A DNA stretch of 64,000 nt from Amycolatopsis rifamycinica (lineage in GTDB: Bacteria > Actinomycetota > Actinomycetes > Mycobacteriales > Pseudonocardiaceae), in the NCBI RefSeq assembly GCF_000695625.1, contig NZ_JMQI01000027.1, positions 124,001 to 188,000 of the forward strand, read 5' to 3'. The notes under the pieces were generated by a model that was given only the letters and a program-made list of their open reading frames with translations, did no database searches and had not been told where the DNA came from. Each line of letters starts with the position of its first letter. Position 1 is the first letter of the stretch. The position numbers and the translations under genes were made by a program. Below, piece by piece: positions 39,962 to 51,251 of the stretch.

Positions 39962-40744
39962 ATGAGCACGTTCACCCAGGAGTGGCAGGACTGGAAGGCC
40001 CGGCGCGAGAGCGACCTGGCCGAGCCGCACGGCTGGCTGGCGCTGGTTTCCCTCGACTGGCTGACTGACGCCCCGCGGGAGTACCCCGGCATCCCGGGCC
40101 GCTGGTGGCAGGACGCCGACGCGGCGTACGTCGACCCGGCCGGCGCGTCGCTGTCCCACGAGGGGGAACCGATCACCGGCGTCCGGCGGTTCGAACTGGT
40201 CAACAGCGGCGCGGGCACGCGGGTGCTGGCCGGTGACGTCGAGATCGAGGTGGCCCGCCGGTCGGGGTACCTGATCCGCGTCCACGACCCGAAGGCCGAG
40301 GTGCTGCGCGAGTTCCGCGGTGTCCCGGCGTACGAGCCGTCGCCGTCCTGGGTGCTGCCCGGGCGGTTCGAAGCCTTCGCCGAGCCGCGGCCGACCACCG
40401 TGGGCGCGGTCGTGGAAGGCCTGAGCCACGTCTACACGGCGCCGGGCGTCGTCCGCTTCTCCCACGGCGGGGCGTCGCACACGCTGACGGCGTTCAACGG
40501 CAAGGACGGCGGCCTCAGCATCCTCTTCACCGACGAAACCAGCGGCGTGACGACCTACGCGGCCAACCGGTCGCTGCCGGTCGGGGCACCGGCGGCGGAC
40601 GGTTCGGTGACGCTGGACTTCAACCGCGCGGTGAACCTGCCGTGCGCGTTCACGGACTTCGCGACGTGCCCGCTGCCGCCGGACGGCAACCACCTGCCGT
40701 TCGCGGTCGAGGCGGGGGAGAAGATCCCGTACGAGCGCGGGTGA
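39962..40744 (+). CDS. DUF1684 family protein
   Basis: A 260-residue cytosolic protein of the DUF1684 family. Diagnostic are WQDWKARRESDLAEPHGWLALVSLDWL at the start, LIRVHDPKAEVLREFRGVPAYEP, GGASHTLTAFNGKDGGLSILFTDETSGVTTYAANRSLPV, VTLDFNRAVNLPCAFTDFATCPLPPDGNHLPFAVEAGEK (in parts). The last motif, N-x-P-x-A-F-T-x-x-x-T-C-P-L-P-P, is the family hallmark. The enzyme activity is unknown. ATG at 39962 after GGAGAAGGGG. It follows 21 bp after the regulator-like gene and is probably co-transcribed with it. Confidence 0.9.
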   Translation: MSTFTQEWQDWKARRESDLAEPHGWLALVSLDWLTDAPREYPGIPGRWWQDADAAYVDPAGASLSHEGEPITGVRRFELVNSGAGTRVLAGDVEIEVARRSGYLIRVHDPKAEVLREFRGVPAYEPSPSWVLPGRFEAFAEPRPTTVGAVVEGLSHVYTAPGVVRFSHGGASHTLTAFNGKDGGLSILFTDETSGVTTYAANRSLPVGAPAADGSVTLDFNRAVNLPCAFTDFATCPLPPDGNHLPFAVEAGEKIPYERG

Positions 40745-40760
40745 CTCCCCCGCCCGCCGG

Positions 40761-41261
40761 TCAGTGGGCGACGTCGATGACGACGCGGTTGGGCGCGGTG
40801 AGCGTGAAGACGTTCACCGCGGTCCGCGACCGCACGCCGAGCCCGAAGGAAACCTGGCCCTCGAAGTCCCCGGTGACGGCGACGGCCATGACGTTGCGCA
40901 GGTCCCGCGTCCGGAACTTCGACGGCCCGGGGTAGGTGACGGCGCCGCTGTCGTCGTGCGCGGCCGCCGGCGTGACGGCGACCTGGACGAAGAACTCCCC
41001 GGTGAGCCACACGATTTCCCCGCTGGCGTCGGCGGTCAGCTCGTCGACGAGCCGGTAGGAGACGCTGGGGGCGGGCCCGCCGGAGAAATCGAGCACGACC
41101 CGGTCGAACCCGGTGTTGAGCCCGGTCCGGATGCCGGTCATGGTGGGCGTGGCCGGCGGAACGGGATCGGCGGCCTGCGCGGGCCCCGCGGCGGCGAGGA
41201 GCCCGCCGCCGGCGAGCAGCAGCGTGACGGCGGCGAGTGCGCGCCGCTTCGGTCTGGACAT
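40761..41261 (-). CDS. Secreted AMIN-like domain protein
   Basis: A 166-residue exported protein. The signal peptide is residues 1-30 (RPKRRALAAVTLLLAGGGLLAAAGPAQA). The mature part is one beta domain: GIRTGLNTGFDRVVLDFSGG, PSVSYRLVDELTADASGE, FFVQVAVTPAAAHDDSGAVTYPGP, VMAVAVTGDFEGQVSFGLGVR, NVFTLTAPNRVVIDVAH. FDRVVLDF and RVVIDV are typical of the AMIN-like family found in actinobacterial envelope proteins. A role in the cell wall is likely but not shown. The ATG has AGGAGG upstream. It is convergent with the DUF1684 gene. Confidence 0.85.
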   Translation of the reverse strand: MSRPKRRALAAVTLLLAGGGLLAAAGPAQAADPVPPATPTMTGIRTGLNTGFDRVVLDFSGGPAPSVSYRLVDELTADASGEIVWLTGEFFVQVAVTPAAAHDDSGAVTYPGPSKFRTRDLRNVMAVAVTGDFEGQVSFGLGVRSRTAVNVFTLTAPNRVVIDVAH

Positions 41262-41358
41262 GGTGGGCCTCCTGGCGAGCGAACCGATGGAAGTCCCAGC
41301 GCTGGGTCTGCTGGGGACGCCCGGTTCGTCCGGGAAGTTGCCCCGGTGCCCGCTATCG

Positions 41359-43332
41359 TTACCCGGCTGCTCCGTCCGTGTCCGCGACGTCCTCGACGAC
41401 GCCCCACCAGAGGAAGTCACGCGCCCGCGTCGCCGCGACGAGGCGTTGCCGGTCGCGCAGCTCGGCCGCCTCGTCCGCGGCGGCCCCGCCTTCGCCCGCA
41501 CCGGCGGGGAACTCGACGACCAGCACGGCCTGGAAGTCGAGGCCTTTCGCCCGGTGCACGGTGCCCACCTTGAGGTGGTCGTCGGGCGCCCCGGAGTAGT
41601 CGTCGAGGGACAGGACGGGGATGCCGGCTTCGCGCAGGATCCGGCGGCACCGCACGAGGTCCTGGCGCTGGAAGAGGATGAGCGCGGTCTGCCCGAGCGG
41701 GGCCGTCAGCCCGGCGATCCGCCGGGTCAGTTCGGCGGCGAGGTCCGCTTCGGTGCCGCGCCAGGACACCGCCGCCCCGCCGGTGTTGCCCGCTTCCGCG
41801 TTCTTCAGGGCCACCCCGGACGCGCCGTCGAGGTCGTCGACCTCGTTGACCGCGTCGAACTGCTGGGCGAAGGCGAGGACTTCGGTGCGGTTGCGGTAGT
41901 TGACCCTCAGCACCTCGCCCCGGCCCAGCACCGGGATGCCCGCGTCGGACAGGCGCCAGCCGCCCGGGTAGACCTGCTGCTGGCCGTCGCCGACCAGCAG
42001 GAGCTGGTTCGGTCCGGTGCCGGCGAGCTCCTTGATCAGCCGCAGCCCGTTCAAGGTGATGTCCTGCACCTCGTCGACGACCACCGCGGCGTAGCGGGTT
42101 TCCAGCGGCTGCCGCCGCAGTTCGGCCAGTGCGATGTCGATCACGTCGTTGTAGTCGTGCAGGCCGCGTTCGGCGAGCATTTCCTGGTACGTCTCGTAGA
42201 ACTGCCACACCGCGGCCTTCTGCTCGAACCCCAGCCGGAGTTCGCGGCCCCGGCGCACGGCCGGACGGCGGTACTCCTCGAGCGTGGTGAACCCGCGTCC
42301 CTTGATGACGCGGTCGAGCTCGGTCCGCCAGTACTCGTCGTGCCGCTCGATCGGCTCCAGCACGGCGCGGTGCCGCGACCACGCGCGGCCGAACGCGGTC
42401 CGCACCCCGCGCGCGTCGACCTCGACGGGCCGGCCCCGTCCGGTCAGGAACCGGCGCACCCAGGCGTGCAGGTGGACGAATTCGGCCCGGCCGCCGAATT
42501 CCGGGGCCAGGCGGCGGAAAGCGGCCTCATGCACGGGCGGCAGGGTGCGCACGAAGGTGGTGAACAGCAGGGGCCCGGCACTCCGGCGGGCCACGTGCCG
42601 CAGCCGGTGCAGCGCGACGACGGTCTTCCCGGTGCCGGCCGGCCCGCTGATCCGCGCCGGCCCGCGGTAGTCGCGCGTGACGATCGCCCGCTGGTGCGGG
42701 TGCAGGAAGGTCAGCCACGAGTCGAACGGCCGCAGCTGCGCGGCGGCGACCTCGGCCTCGACGAGGCGGCCGGCGTCGAGGAACCCGGCCGCGGACGCTT
42801 CGTGCGCGGGTGGCCGGACACGCAGCGGGACGTAGCCGTCGAGGATCCGCGCGGCCTGCTCGCCGATCGCGTCGATCTGCCGCCGGGTGAGGTGCGGCGC
42901 GGTGCGCTTGAACAGCTTCGCCACCTCGGGCTCCGCGAGGACCCGGAACGGCCCGGGATCCGGGAGCGCGACCGGGGGCCCCGGCGTGATCAGCACGAAG
43001 TGGACGGCACTGCCGGTCAGTTCCCGCCCGCGGCCGTCCCGGATGCCGGCGCAGCTTTCCTCGGCGTGCCGCACGAGCGCGTGCAGGCCGGGCCGTTCCG
43101 GCGGGCCGGCGGCGACGGTGACGGCGAAGAGGCCTTCGGGGCCGAGGAGGAAGGCGTCCGCACGCGCGTCGGGCGGATCGGCGCGCACGAAGAGCCGCCA
43201 GTTCCCGGCGGTCTCGACGAGCAGGGCGGTGAGGATCCGGCGCCGGTCGGCGCCGAGGCGCGGGACGTGCTCCGCCAGCAGCGCCGAAGCCTGCTGCTGG
43301 AGCACCCGCCTGGCGTGCTTGGTGAGACCCAC
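41359..43332 (-). CDS. UvrD/Rep-like SF1 helicase
   Basis: A 657-residue protein. Residues 1-200 are an N-terminal domain (WRLFVRADPPDARADAFLLGPEGLFAVTV resembles a NERD-like nuclease-related fold). Then come the SF1A helicase motifs: Walker A SGPAGTGKTVVALHRL, VVDEVQDITL for motif II, LLLVGDGQQQVYPGGW for motif III, LRVNYRNRTEVLAF for IV, KVGTVHRAKGLDFQAVLVV for V, and RLVAATRARDFLWW for VI. This matches the actinomycete AAA_19/UvrD_C_2 helicases of unknown substrate; DNA repair or R-loop removal are possible. The GTG start at 43332 follows GGGGAGGGG. It sits immediately before the MBL hydrolase/uvrA locus. Confidence 0.88.
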   Translation of the reverse strand: MGLTKHARRVLQQQASALLAEHVPRLGADRRRILTALLVETAGNWRLFVRADPPDARADAFLLGPEGLFAVTVAAGPPERPGLHALVRHAEESCAGIRDGRGRELTGSAVHFVLITPGPPVALPDPGPFRVLAEPEVAKLFKRTAPHLTRRQIDAIGEQAARILDGYVPLRVRPPAHEASAAGFLDAGRLVEAEVAAAQLRPFDSWLTFLHPHQRAIVTRDYRGPARISGPAGTGKTVVALHRLRHVARRSAGPLLFTTFVRTLPPVHEAAFRRLAPEFGGRAEFVHLHAWVRRFLTGRGRPVEVDARGVRTAFGRAWSRHRAVLEPIERHDEYWRTELDRVIKGRGFTTLEEYRRPAVRRGRELRLGFEQKAAVWQFYETYQEMLAERGLHDYNDVIDIALAELRRQPLETRYAAVVVDEVQDITLNGLRLIKELAGTGPNQLLLVGDGQQQVYPGGWRLSDAGIPVLGRGEVLRVNYRNRTEVLAFAQQFDAVNEVDDLDGASGVALKNAEAGNTGGAAVSWRGTEADLAAELTRRIAGLTAPLGQTALILFQRQDLVRCRRILREAGIPVLSLDDYSGAPDDHLKVGTVHRAKGLDFQAVLVVEFPAGAGEGGAAADEAAELRDRQRLVAATRARDFLWWGVVEDVADTDGAAG

Positions 43333-43351
43333 CGCCCCTCCCCGTCGTCGT

Positions 43352-44029
43352 TCACCAGCCGCGCTCGCGCCACTCCTCCAGCTTCGGCCGCTCGGCGCCC
43401 AGCGTCGAATCGTCGCCGTGGCCCGGGTAGAACCACGTCTCGTCCGGCAGCTCGCCGAAGACCCGCGTCTCCACGTCGTCCAGCAGCGAGGTGAAGTTCT
43501 CCGGCGACGACGTCTTGCCGACCCCGCCCGGGAACAGCGAGTCGCCCGTGAACAGGTGCGGGTGGCCGGCCGGGTCGCGGTACAGGAGGGCGATCGACCC
43601 CGGCGTGTGGCCCCGCAGGTGGATCACCGACAGCGTGACCTGGCCCACCGCCAGCGTGTCACCGTGCTCGACCAGGAAGTCCGGGGGGACCGGCAACGGC
43701 CCGGCGTCCAGCGGGTGGGCCGCCGTGTTCGCTCCGTTCGCGCCCGCCACCGCGCCCAGGGCCTGCCAGTGGTCCTGGTGCTGGTGGGTGGTGACGACCG
43801 TCTTCAGCGCCGGGCGGTCCGGGCCGTGGCCGATCAGGTCCGAAATGCGCTCCGGGTCGCTCGCCGCGTCGATCAGCAGCGCCTCGTTCGACGAGCGGCA
43901 CACCAGGAGGTACGCGTTGTTGTCCATCGGGCCGACGGACAGCTTGGTGATGGTCAGCGCGTCCAGGGTGCGCCGGGTGGCGTCGCCGCCCGGGTCGACG
44001 TGTCCGGTGTAGGTGTCCACGATGTTCAC
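43352..44029 (-). CDS. MBL-fold hydrolase (glyoxalase II-like)
   Basis: A 225-residue metallo-beta-lactamase-fold hydrolase. Metal ligands are in VTTHQHQDHWQALGAV (H-x-H-x-D-H), LRGHTPGSIAL (His), FTGDSLFPGG (Asp) and WFYPGHGDDSTLG (His). The spacing fits glyoxalase II/YcbL-type thioesterases that take two zinc or iron ions. The gene next to uvrA is in the same place as Rv1637c next to uvrA in M. tuberculosis, so this is backbone. The GTG at 44029 is used. It is divergent from the acyltransferase gene. Confidence 0.92.
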   Translation of the reverse strand: MNIVDTYTGHVDPGGDATRRTLDALTITKLSVGPMDNNAYLLVCRSSNEALLIDAASDPERISDLIGHGPDRPALKTVVTTHQHQDHWQALGAVAGANGANTAAHPLDAGPLPVPPDFLVEHGDTLAVGQVTLSVIHLRGHTPGSIALLYRDPAGHPHLFTGDSLFPGGVGKTSSPENFTSLLDDVETRVFGELPDETWFYPGHGDDSTLGAERPKLEEWRERGW

Positions 44030-44139
44030 CCGGCACACGGTAGTCGTTTCGCGCCAAGCGGTTCCACCCGCACAAGCGCGCGGGCGCCGCGGCACGTAGG
44101 CTCATCGCGACCCCCTGCCAGCCCGACCTCAGGACGACC

Positions 44140-45345
44140 GTGCCCACCTCCCCGACGCCGCGCCGGATCAGCTGGGACCTCCTCCGGGTCGTCGCCGTCG
44201 CCGCGGTCGTCCTCGGGCACATCACCCACCAGGGCGCGCTGCTCCACCCGGAACTCACGGGGTACCCCGTGCGGGTGACCGCGCAGTTCGGGGCCGCGAT
44301 CCTGCTGGTGATCTCCGCCTTCTTCGTTTGCGCGAGCCTGCGCAAGGGCAATCCCCGCCGGTGGCTCTGGAACCGCGTCGCGCGCTTGGTGCCCGCGTAC
44401 CTGGTCGCCGTCCTGGTGACCTACCTCGTGACGCGGTGGGCCGCCGTCTCCTTCAGCGGCCTGTCCTACCCGCCCGGCGTCACCGGGTTCCTCTTCGGCG
44501 TGCCGCCGGGGCCGCCGACGGACCCCTCGCCCTGGTACATCCCGACGTGGCTGGACCTGGTCGCCAACCTCGGCATGGTGCAGGAGTGGGGCATCCGGAC
44601 CGAGACCTTCTACTACCTCGACGGCTCCTACTGGACGCTGCCGGTGCAGCTGATGGCCTTCACCGGCGCAGCCCTGCTGTGGCCGCGGCCGTGGCGCACC
44701 CACCGGCTGACCGTCGCGCTGCTGTGGGCGCTGATCCTCGTCCCGCTCGCGCTGCGCTTCGCCGTCTTCCCGCCGGGGACGGCGAGCCCGGTCGTCGAGA
44801 CCTTCTACTACGGCCTGGGCCTGCACCGCCTGCACGTCTTCGCCGCCGGCGTCGCGATCTGGCTGTGGGCGCAGCGCCGGCTCAAGACCTGGCACGTCGC
44901 GCTCTTCGCGGCCGCCGCCGTCGCCGCGCAGGACCTGCAGGTGTTCCCGTTCCACGTCGCGCTGCCGCAGGACGCCGAGCGCTGGCCCTCCACGATCGGG
45001 TTCGCGGTCCTGCTCCTGCTGGTCTGCCTGGCCGCCCGCGGCCCGGACTGGCGGCTCCCGGGGCTGGCCCGGATCGCCCCGGCCGTCACCTGGCTCGCGG
45101 GCATCTCGTATGGTCTTTACCTGGTGCACCAGGAACTGGGTTACGTCCTGGCCCGTGCCCTGCTCGACGCCGGTCTCCCCGGCTGGCTGCGGCTCCCCGT
45201 GGTCGCCGGCGCCGCCGTGCTGGCCGGCTGGGCGGTCACCGCGGGGGTCGAACGCCCGGCCCACCGGTGGCTCACCAGACGCCGGAAGCCCGAAGAACCG
45301 CAGGTCAAGGACGCGGAACCCGTTTTTGTCGGTGGTGGCTCGTAG
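44140..45345 (+). CDS. Acyltransferase 3 (OafA/YrhL type) membrane protein
   Basis: A 401-residue membrane protein with about ten helices. RISWDLLRVVAVAAVVLGHITHQGALL near the N-terminus holds the catalytic His of the acyltransferase-3 family, and RKGNPRRWLWNRVARLVPAYL the conserved R-x-x-R. GISYGLYLVHQELGYVLAR near the end is also typical. Such enzymes acylate sugars, antibiotics or cell-wall polymers on the membrane. The acceptor is unknown. The GTG at 44140 has AGGACG upstream. uvrA follows 88 bp downstream on the same strand, with its own upstream region. Confidence 0.9.
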   Translation: MPTSPTPRRISWDLLRVVAVAAVVLGHITHQGALLHPELTGYPVRVTAQFGAAILLVISAFFVCASLRKGNPRRWLWNRVARLVPAYLVAVLVTYLVTRWAAVSFSGLSYPPGVTGFLFGVPPGPPTDPSPWYIPTWLDLVANLGMVQEWGIRTETFYYLDGSYWTLPVQLMAFTGAALLWPRPWRTHRLTVALLWALILVPLALRFAVFPPGTASPVVETFYYGLGLHRLHVFAAGVAIWLWAQRRLKTWHVALFAAAAVAAQDLQVFPFHVALPQDAERWPSTIGFAVLLLLVCLAARGPDWRLPGLARIAPAVTWLAGISYGLYLVHQELGYVLARALLDAGLPGWLRLPVVAGAAVLAGWAVTAGVERPAHRWLTRRRKPEEPQVKDAEPVFVGGGS

Positions 45346-45433
45346 CATGGATCGCGGCCACCCGTGCAGCCGTTTGAGCGACACAGACCGGGTCGGCGAC
45401 CGCAGCTGAGAATGACATTGAGAGGACCCTGGC

Positions 45434-48286
<2,853 letters not shown>

Positions 48287-48289
48287 CGG

Positions 48290-48559
48290 CTACCGCTCCT
48301 TCCCCGTGGGCTGCTGGACCACGGGGGAGAGCGGGCCGTAGTACAGCGTCCGGAGCCGGTGGGCCGGTGCGCCCGGCCACGGGATCTCCGACGTGAAGGT
48401 CACCGTGCCGCCCGCGGTCACCGCGGGCAGCTCCGTCGAGACCGGACCGGTGAACGGCCGCACCCGGTAGGGGAACGGCGTCTCCGGGATCAGGCCCAGG
48501 TGAGAGCCGGAACAGCCCGCGGCCGGCAGCGCGACCAGGACGAGGGGTTTGCCGGGCAC
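48290..48559 (-). CDS. Small putative lipoprotein
   Basis: An 89-residue frame from GTG 48559 (GGGAGG upstream). A short signal (KPLVLVALPAAGCSG) with the lipobox LPAAGC places Cys at about residue 16; it would be anchored in the membrane. The rest (ETPFPYRVRPFTGPVSTELPAVTAGGTVTFTSEIPWPG, in parts) looks like a short beta-sandwich. The family is unknown. Its 3' end contains the hairpin that may also terminate uvrA. Confidence 0.55.
   Translation of the reverse strand: MPGKPLVLVALPAAGCSGSHLGLIPETPFPYRVRPFTGPVSTELPAVTAGGTVTFTSEIPWPGAPAHRLRTLYYGPLSPVVQQPTGKER
48302..48326. terminator. Terminator hairpin between uvrA and the lipoprotein gene
   Basis: CCCCGTGG (48302-48309) pairs with CCACGGGG (48319-48326), loop 9 nt, 16 bp after the uvrA stop. 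It can stop both convergent genes. Confidence 0.6.
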
Positions 48560-48781
48560 GGCGGCCTCCCGAACGGCCGGGGCGGAGGTGCGGACGTGCG
48601 CAGCCTAGGAACCCCGCCCGCACGGCGACAAGATCGTGCCGATCACCGGGTCGCACCAATCCGCCCGCGAACCGGCACCGAACCGGCGTCGACCCGGCTG
48701 AACCGTTTTCCGCTCGCGGCCGTGTCCCAGGTGTCGAGGTCCGCCGGACGGCGGTGCCGCCCTCACCGAGGAGAGAACGTC

Positions 48782-49285
48782 ATGAACCGTATCCGGCCGG
48801 TGGTCGTCAGCGCCGTGGCGCTGGTCGCCGTCGCCTCCTTGTCCGCCTGCGGCGAGATGGCCGACGGCGCCCAAGGGCCGCAACACGGGGAACCGGGGCA
48901 CAAGATGCTCCAGGTCGCCACGGTCAACGGTGTCGGCGCGGTGGTCACCGACGCCGACGGCAAGACGCTCTACCGCTTCGACAAGGACATCTCCCAGCCG
49001 CCGACGTCCAACTGCGACGGCGAGTGCGCCACCCAGTGGCCGCCGATGCTGGCCGGGGTGGCCACACCGATGCTGAAGGGCATCCAGGACACCCAGGTGG
49101 GCACGACGACCCGCAAGGACGGCAGCAAGCAGATCACCCTGAACGGCTGGCCGCTGTACGAGTTCGCGGGCGACAAGGCCGCGGGCGACATGAACGGCCA
49201 GGGCGCCAACGGCACGTGGTTCGCCGTCGCGCCGGACGGCAGCAAGATCACCGCGGCGAGCAAGGCCGGCGGCGCCGGGTACTGA
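48782..49285 (+). CDS. Secreted repeat (COG4315) lipoprotein
   Basis: A 167-residue lipoprotein. The signal ends in LVAVASLSACGEM (lipobox LSAC). Two copies of the COG4315 'secreted repeat' follow: DADGKTLYRFDKDISQPPTSNCDGECATQWPPML and LNGWPLYEFAGDKAAGDMNGQGANGTWFAVAPDG (in parts). The short Cys pair NCDGECA and the LYxFxxD motif are typical. These proteins are envelope proteins of unknown role. The ATG has GAGGAGAG upstream. The sigma factor gene lies 145 bp downstream on the same strand. Confidence 0.88.
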   Translation: MNRIRPVVVSAVALVAVASLSACGEMADGAQGPQHGEPGHKMLQVATVNGVGAVVTDADGKTLYRFDKDISQPPTSNCDGECATQWPPMLAGVATPMLKGIQDTQVGTTTRKDGSKQITLNGWPLYEFAGDKAAGDMNGQGANGTWFAVAPDGSKITAASKAGGAGY

Positions 49286-49430
49286 CGGACGACGGGTTTC
49301 CGGGCAAACGAGGAAGGACGGGCAGCCGATGAACACCATGGTCGCGCTGCGCTCGGCGCACGCACCGCCGGTGGAGCTGAGGGTTGCACTACTGTCCTCG
49401 ACGACTCAGAACACCGTCGGGAGGACGAGG

Positions 49431-49982
49431 GTGGCCATAGGAGGCAGGCGGCCTAAGAAGGCCAAAGGCGAAGACCTGATTCGGCAGCTGTACGCCGAAC
49501 ACGGGCGAAGCCTGCTGGCCTACGCGACGAGGCTGACCGGTGATCGGGCGGCAGCCGAGGACGTGGTCCAGGAGACGCTCGTCCGGGCGTGGAAACACGC
49601 GGACGATCTGCAGAACGACGGGAAAGGCTCGGTGCGCGGCTGGTTGCTGACCGTCGCGCGCAACCTGGTCACCGACCGGGCACGGGCCCGGGCGGCACGG
49701 CCACAAGAAGTGGCCGAACCGGCCGAAGGCGTGCCTACCCCGGCCGTCGAGCGGGACCACGCCCAGGGCGTGGTCGACTCGATGACCGTGCTCGGCGCGA
49801 TGGACGGGCTGTCCAACGAGCATCGAGAGGTCCTGGTGGAGATCTACTACCGGGGACGGACGGTGGCCGAAGCGGCGAGAACACTGGGCGTCGCACCGGG
49901 TACCGTGAAATCAAGGTCGTACTACGCACTACGAGCACTCAGAGCAGCGATGATTTCGAGCGGAACGGAGGTGGCGCGATGA
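49431..49982 (+). CDS. ECF sigma factor, SigL-like
   Basis: A 183-residue ECF sigma factor. Region 2 is LYAEHGRSLLAYATRLTGDRAAAEDVVQETLVRAWKHADDL (in parts), with the conserved D-x-x-Q-E-T-F/L-x-R-x-W. Region 4 is LSNEHREVLVEIYYRGRTVAEAARTLGVAPGTVKSRSYYALRALR (in parts). Similarity in style to the SigL/SigK group is my judgement. The GTG at 49431 has GGGAGGACGAGG directly upstream; a longer ATG start at 49329 lacks such a site. Its stop overlaps the anti-sigma gene start by 4 bp (ATGA), so the two are translated together. Confidence 0.9.
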   Translation: MAIGGRRPKKAKGEDLIRQLYAEHGRSLLAYATRLTGDRAAAEDVVQETLVRAWKHADDLQNDGKGSVRGWLLTVARNLVTDRARARAARPQEVAEPAEGVPTPAVERDHAQGVVDSMTVLGAMDGLSNEHREVLVEIYYRGRTVAEAARTLGVAPGTVKSRSYYALRALRAAMISSGTEVAR

Positions 49983-50686
49983 ACTCGGTGGACGAGAGTC
50001 ACACGCAGCTCGGCGCGTACGCCCTCGGCGCGCTCGATGCGAGCGAGGCGGCCGACTTCGAGCGGCGGCACCTGCAGACCTGCGCGCAGTGCCGGTTCGA
50101 CCTGAACGAGCTCGTGGCCCTGCGCGACTCGCTCGACGAGGTACCGCCCGAGGCGTTCCTCGACGGGCCGCCCGAGGGCGGGGACCTGCTGCTGCAGAAG
50201 ACCCTGCGCCGGGTGCGCGACGAGGAAGGACGCGCGGCTCCGGCCCGGACGTCACGGCGGGGCCTGGCCCTGGTCGCGGCGGCGGTGCTGGTGGTGGCCG
50301 CCCTCGGCGGCGGCGTGCTGGTGGGAAGGCAGACGGCGTCCTCCGACGTCGCGGTGCCGGTTCAGCCGACGGTGGTGCCCGGCACGAAGGACGTCCGGGC
50401 GACGGACGCCTCGACCGGCGTGCAGCTGGCCGCGTCGGTGGCCCCGTTCCAGGGCTGGGTCAAGGTGAACGTGGCGGTGAAGGGCGTTCAGGCCGGGGAG
50501 AAGTGCTTGCTGCAGGTGACCACCAAGGGCGGCCAGACGGTGACCGCCGGCAGCTGGCAGGTGTCGGAGAAGTGGGAGAGCCAGGGCTTCTCGCTCGACG
50601 GGTCGGCGCTGGTCGCCCCCGACGACGTGAAGTCGGTCGACATCGTCACGGTGGACGGCCGGAAGCTGGTCTCGGCTCAGGTTTGA
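49979..50686 (+). CDS. Anti-sigma factor with zinc (HxxxCxxC) domain
   Basis: A 235-residue membrane protein. Residues 1-75 hold the ZAS motif in RRHLQTCAQCRFDLNEL (His-x3-Cys-x2-Cys), which binds zinc and the sigma factor. One membrane helix (LALVAAAVLVVAALGGGVLVG) follows, then an outer domain of about 120 residues (VQLAASVAPFQGWVKVNVAVKGVQAGEKCLLQVTTKGG in parts). This is the RslA-like layout: redox or envelope stress would release the sigma factor. ATG overlaps the sigma stop codon. Confidence 0.92.
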   Translation: MNSVDESHTQLGAYALGALDASEAADFERRHLQTCAQCRFDLNELVALRDSLDEVPPEAFLDGPPEGGDLLLQKTLRRVRDEEGRAAPARTSRRGLALVAAAVLVVAALGGGVLVGRQTASSDVAVPVQPTVVPGTKDVRATDASTGVQLAASVAPFQGWVKVNVAVKGVQAGEKCLLQVTTKGGQTVTAGSWQVSEKWESQGFSLDGSALVAPDDVKSVDIVTVDGRKLVSAQV

Positions 50687-50691
50687 CGAGC

Positions 50692-51135
50692 ATGACGGGT
50701 GCGCAGTACCGGTTCCGCAGCACGTGGCTGCTGCCCGGAACCGCGCCCGAGCGGGTGTTCGACGTGGTCACCGACCTCGCCGGCTACCCGCGGTGGTGGT
50801 CGGACGTCCGCGCGGTGCGCCGCGTGGACGACGACACCGCCGAGCTGGTTTGCCGGTCCCGGCTGCCGTTCCGGATCGTCGTCCGGATGCACCGGGACCA
50901 CCAGGACGAGCGCACGGGCCTGATGCGGGTCAGGCTCAGTGGCGACCTCGACGGGACCCTGACGGGAGCGGTCCGCGCGGCGGGCGCGGGCACGCTGCTG
51001 GAGATCACCCAGGACGTCCAGGCCCGGAAGAAGTTGCTGCGGCGCTTCGACACGGTGGCCCGGCCGCTCTTCCGCGCGAACCACGCGCTGATGATGCGGC
51101 GGGGCCACCGTGGGCTTTCCGCCTACCTCGCGTGA
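50692..51135 (+). CDS. SRPBCC/polyketide cyclase-like protein
   Basis: A 147-residue START-like protein (YRFRSTWLLPGTAPERVFDVVTDLAGYPRWWSDVRAVRR, ELVCRSRLPFRIVVRMHRD, LRVRLSGDLDGT, LLEITQDVQARKKLLRRFDTVARPLFRANHALMMRRG, in parts). The WWSDV region and the C-terminal helix that ends in NHALMM are typical for the family. It follows the anti-sigma gene after 5 bp, so it likely belongs to the same operon. Ligand unknown. Confidence 0.85.
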   Translation: MTGAQYRFRSTWLLPGTAPERVFDVVTDLAGYPRWWSDVRAVRRVDDDTAELVCRSRLPFRIVVRMHRDHQDERTGLMRVRLSGDLDGTLTGAVRAAGAGTLLEITQDVQARKKLLRRFDTVARPLFRANHALMMRRGHRGLSAYLA

Positions 51136-51171
51136 CCAAGGCCGGAACCCGCGTGATTTAGACCGGAACCC

Positions 51172-51213
51172 ACGTGATTAAAGCCGGAACTCGCGAGTTC
51201 CGGCTCCAATCAC
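51172..51213. terminator. Nested palindromes between convergent genes
   Basis: GCCGGAACTCG (51183-51193) and CGAGTTCCGGC (51194-51204) form a perfect 22-bp palindrome. The arms CGTGATT (51172-51178) and AATCACG (51207-51213) extend it. Further copies of GGAACCC-CGTGATT and of GGCTCC-ATCACGC flank it. It can end both the SRPBCC and the MFS transcripts. Confidence 0.7.
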
Positions 51214-51251
51214 GCCAGTTACGGCTCCGATCACGCGAGTCACGGGCCGGG

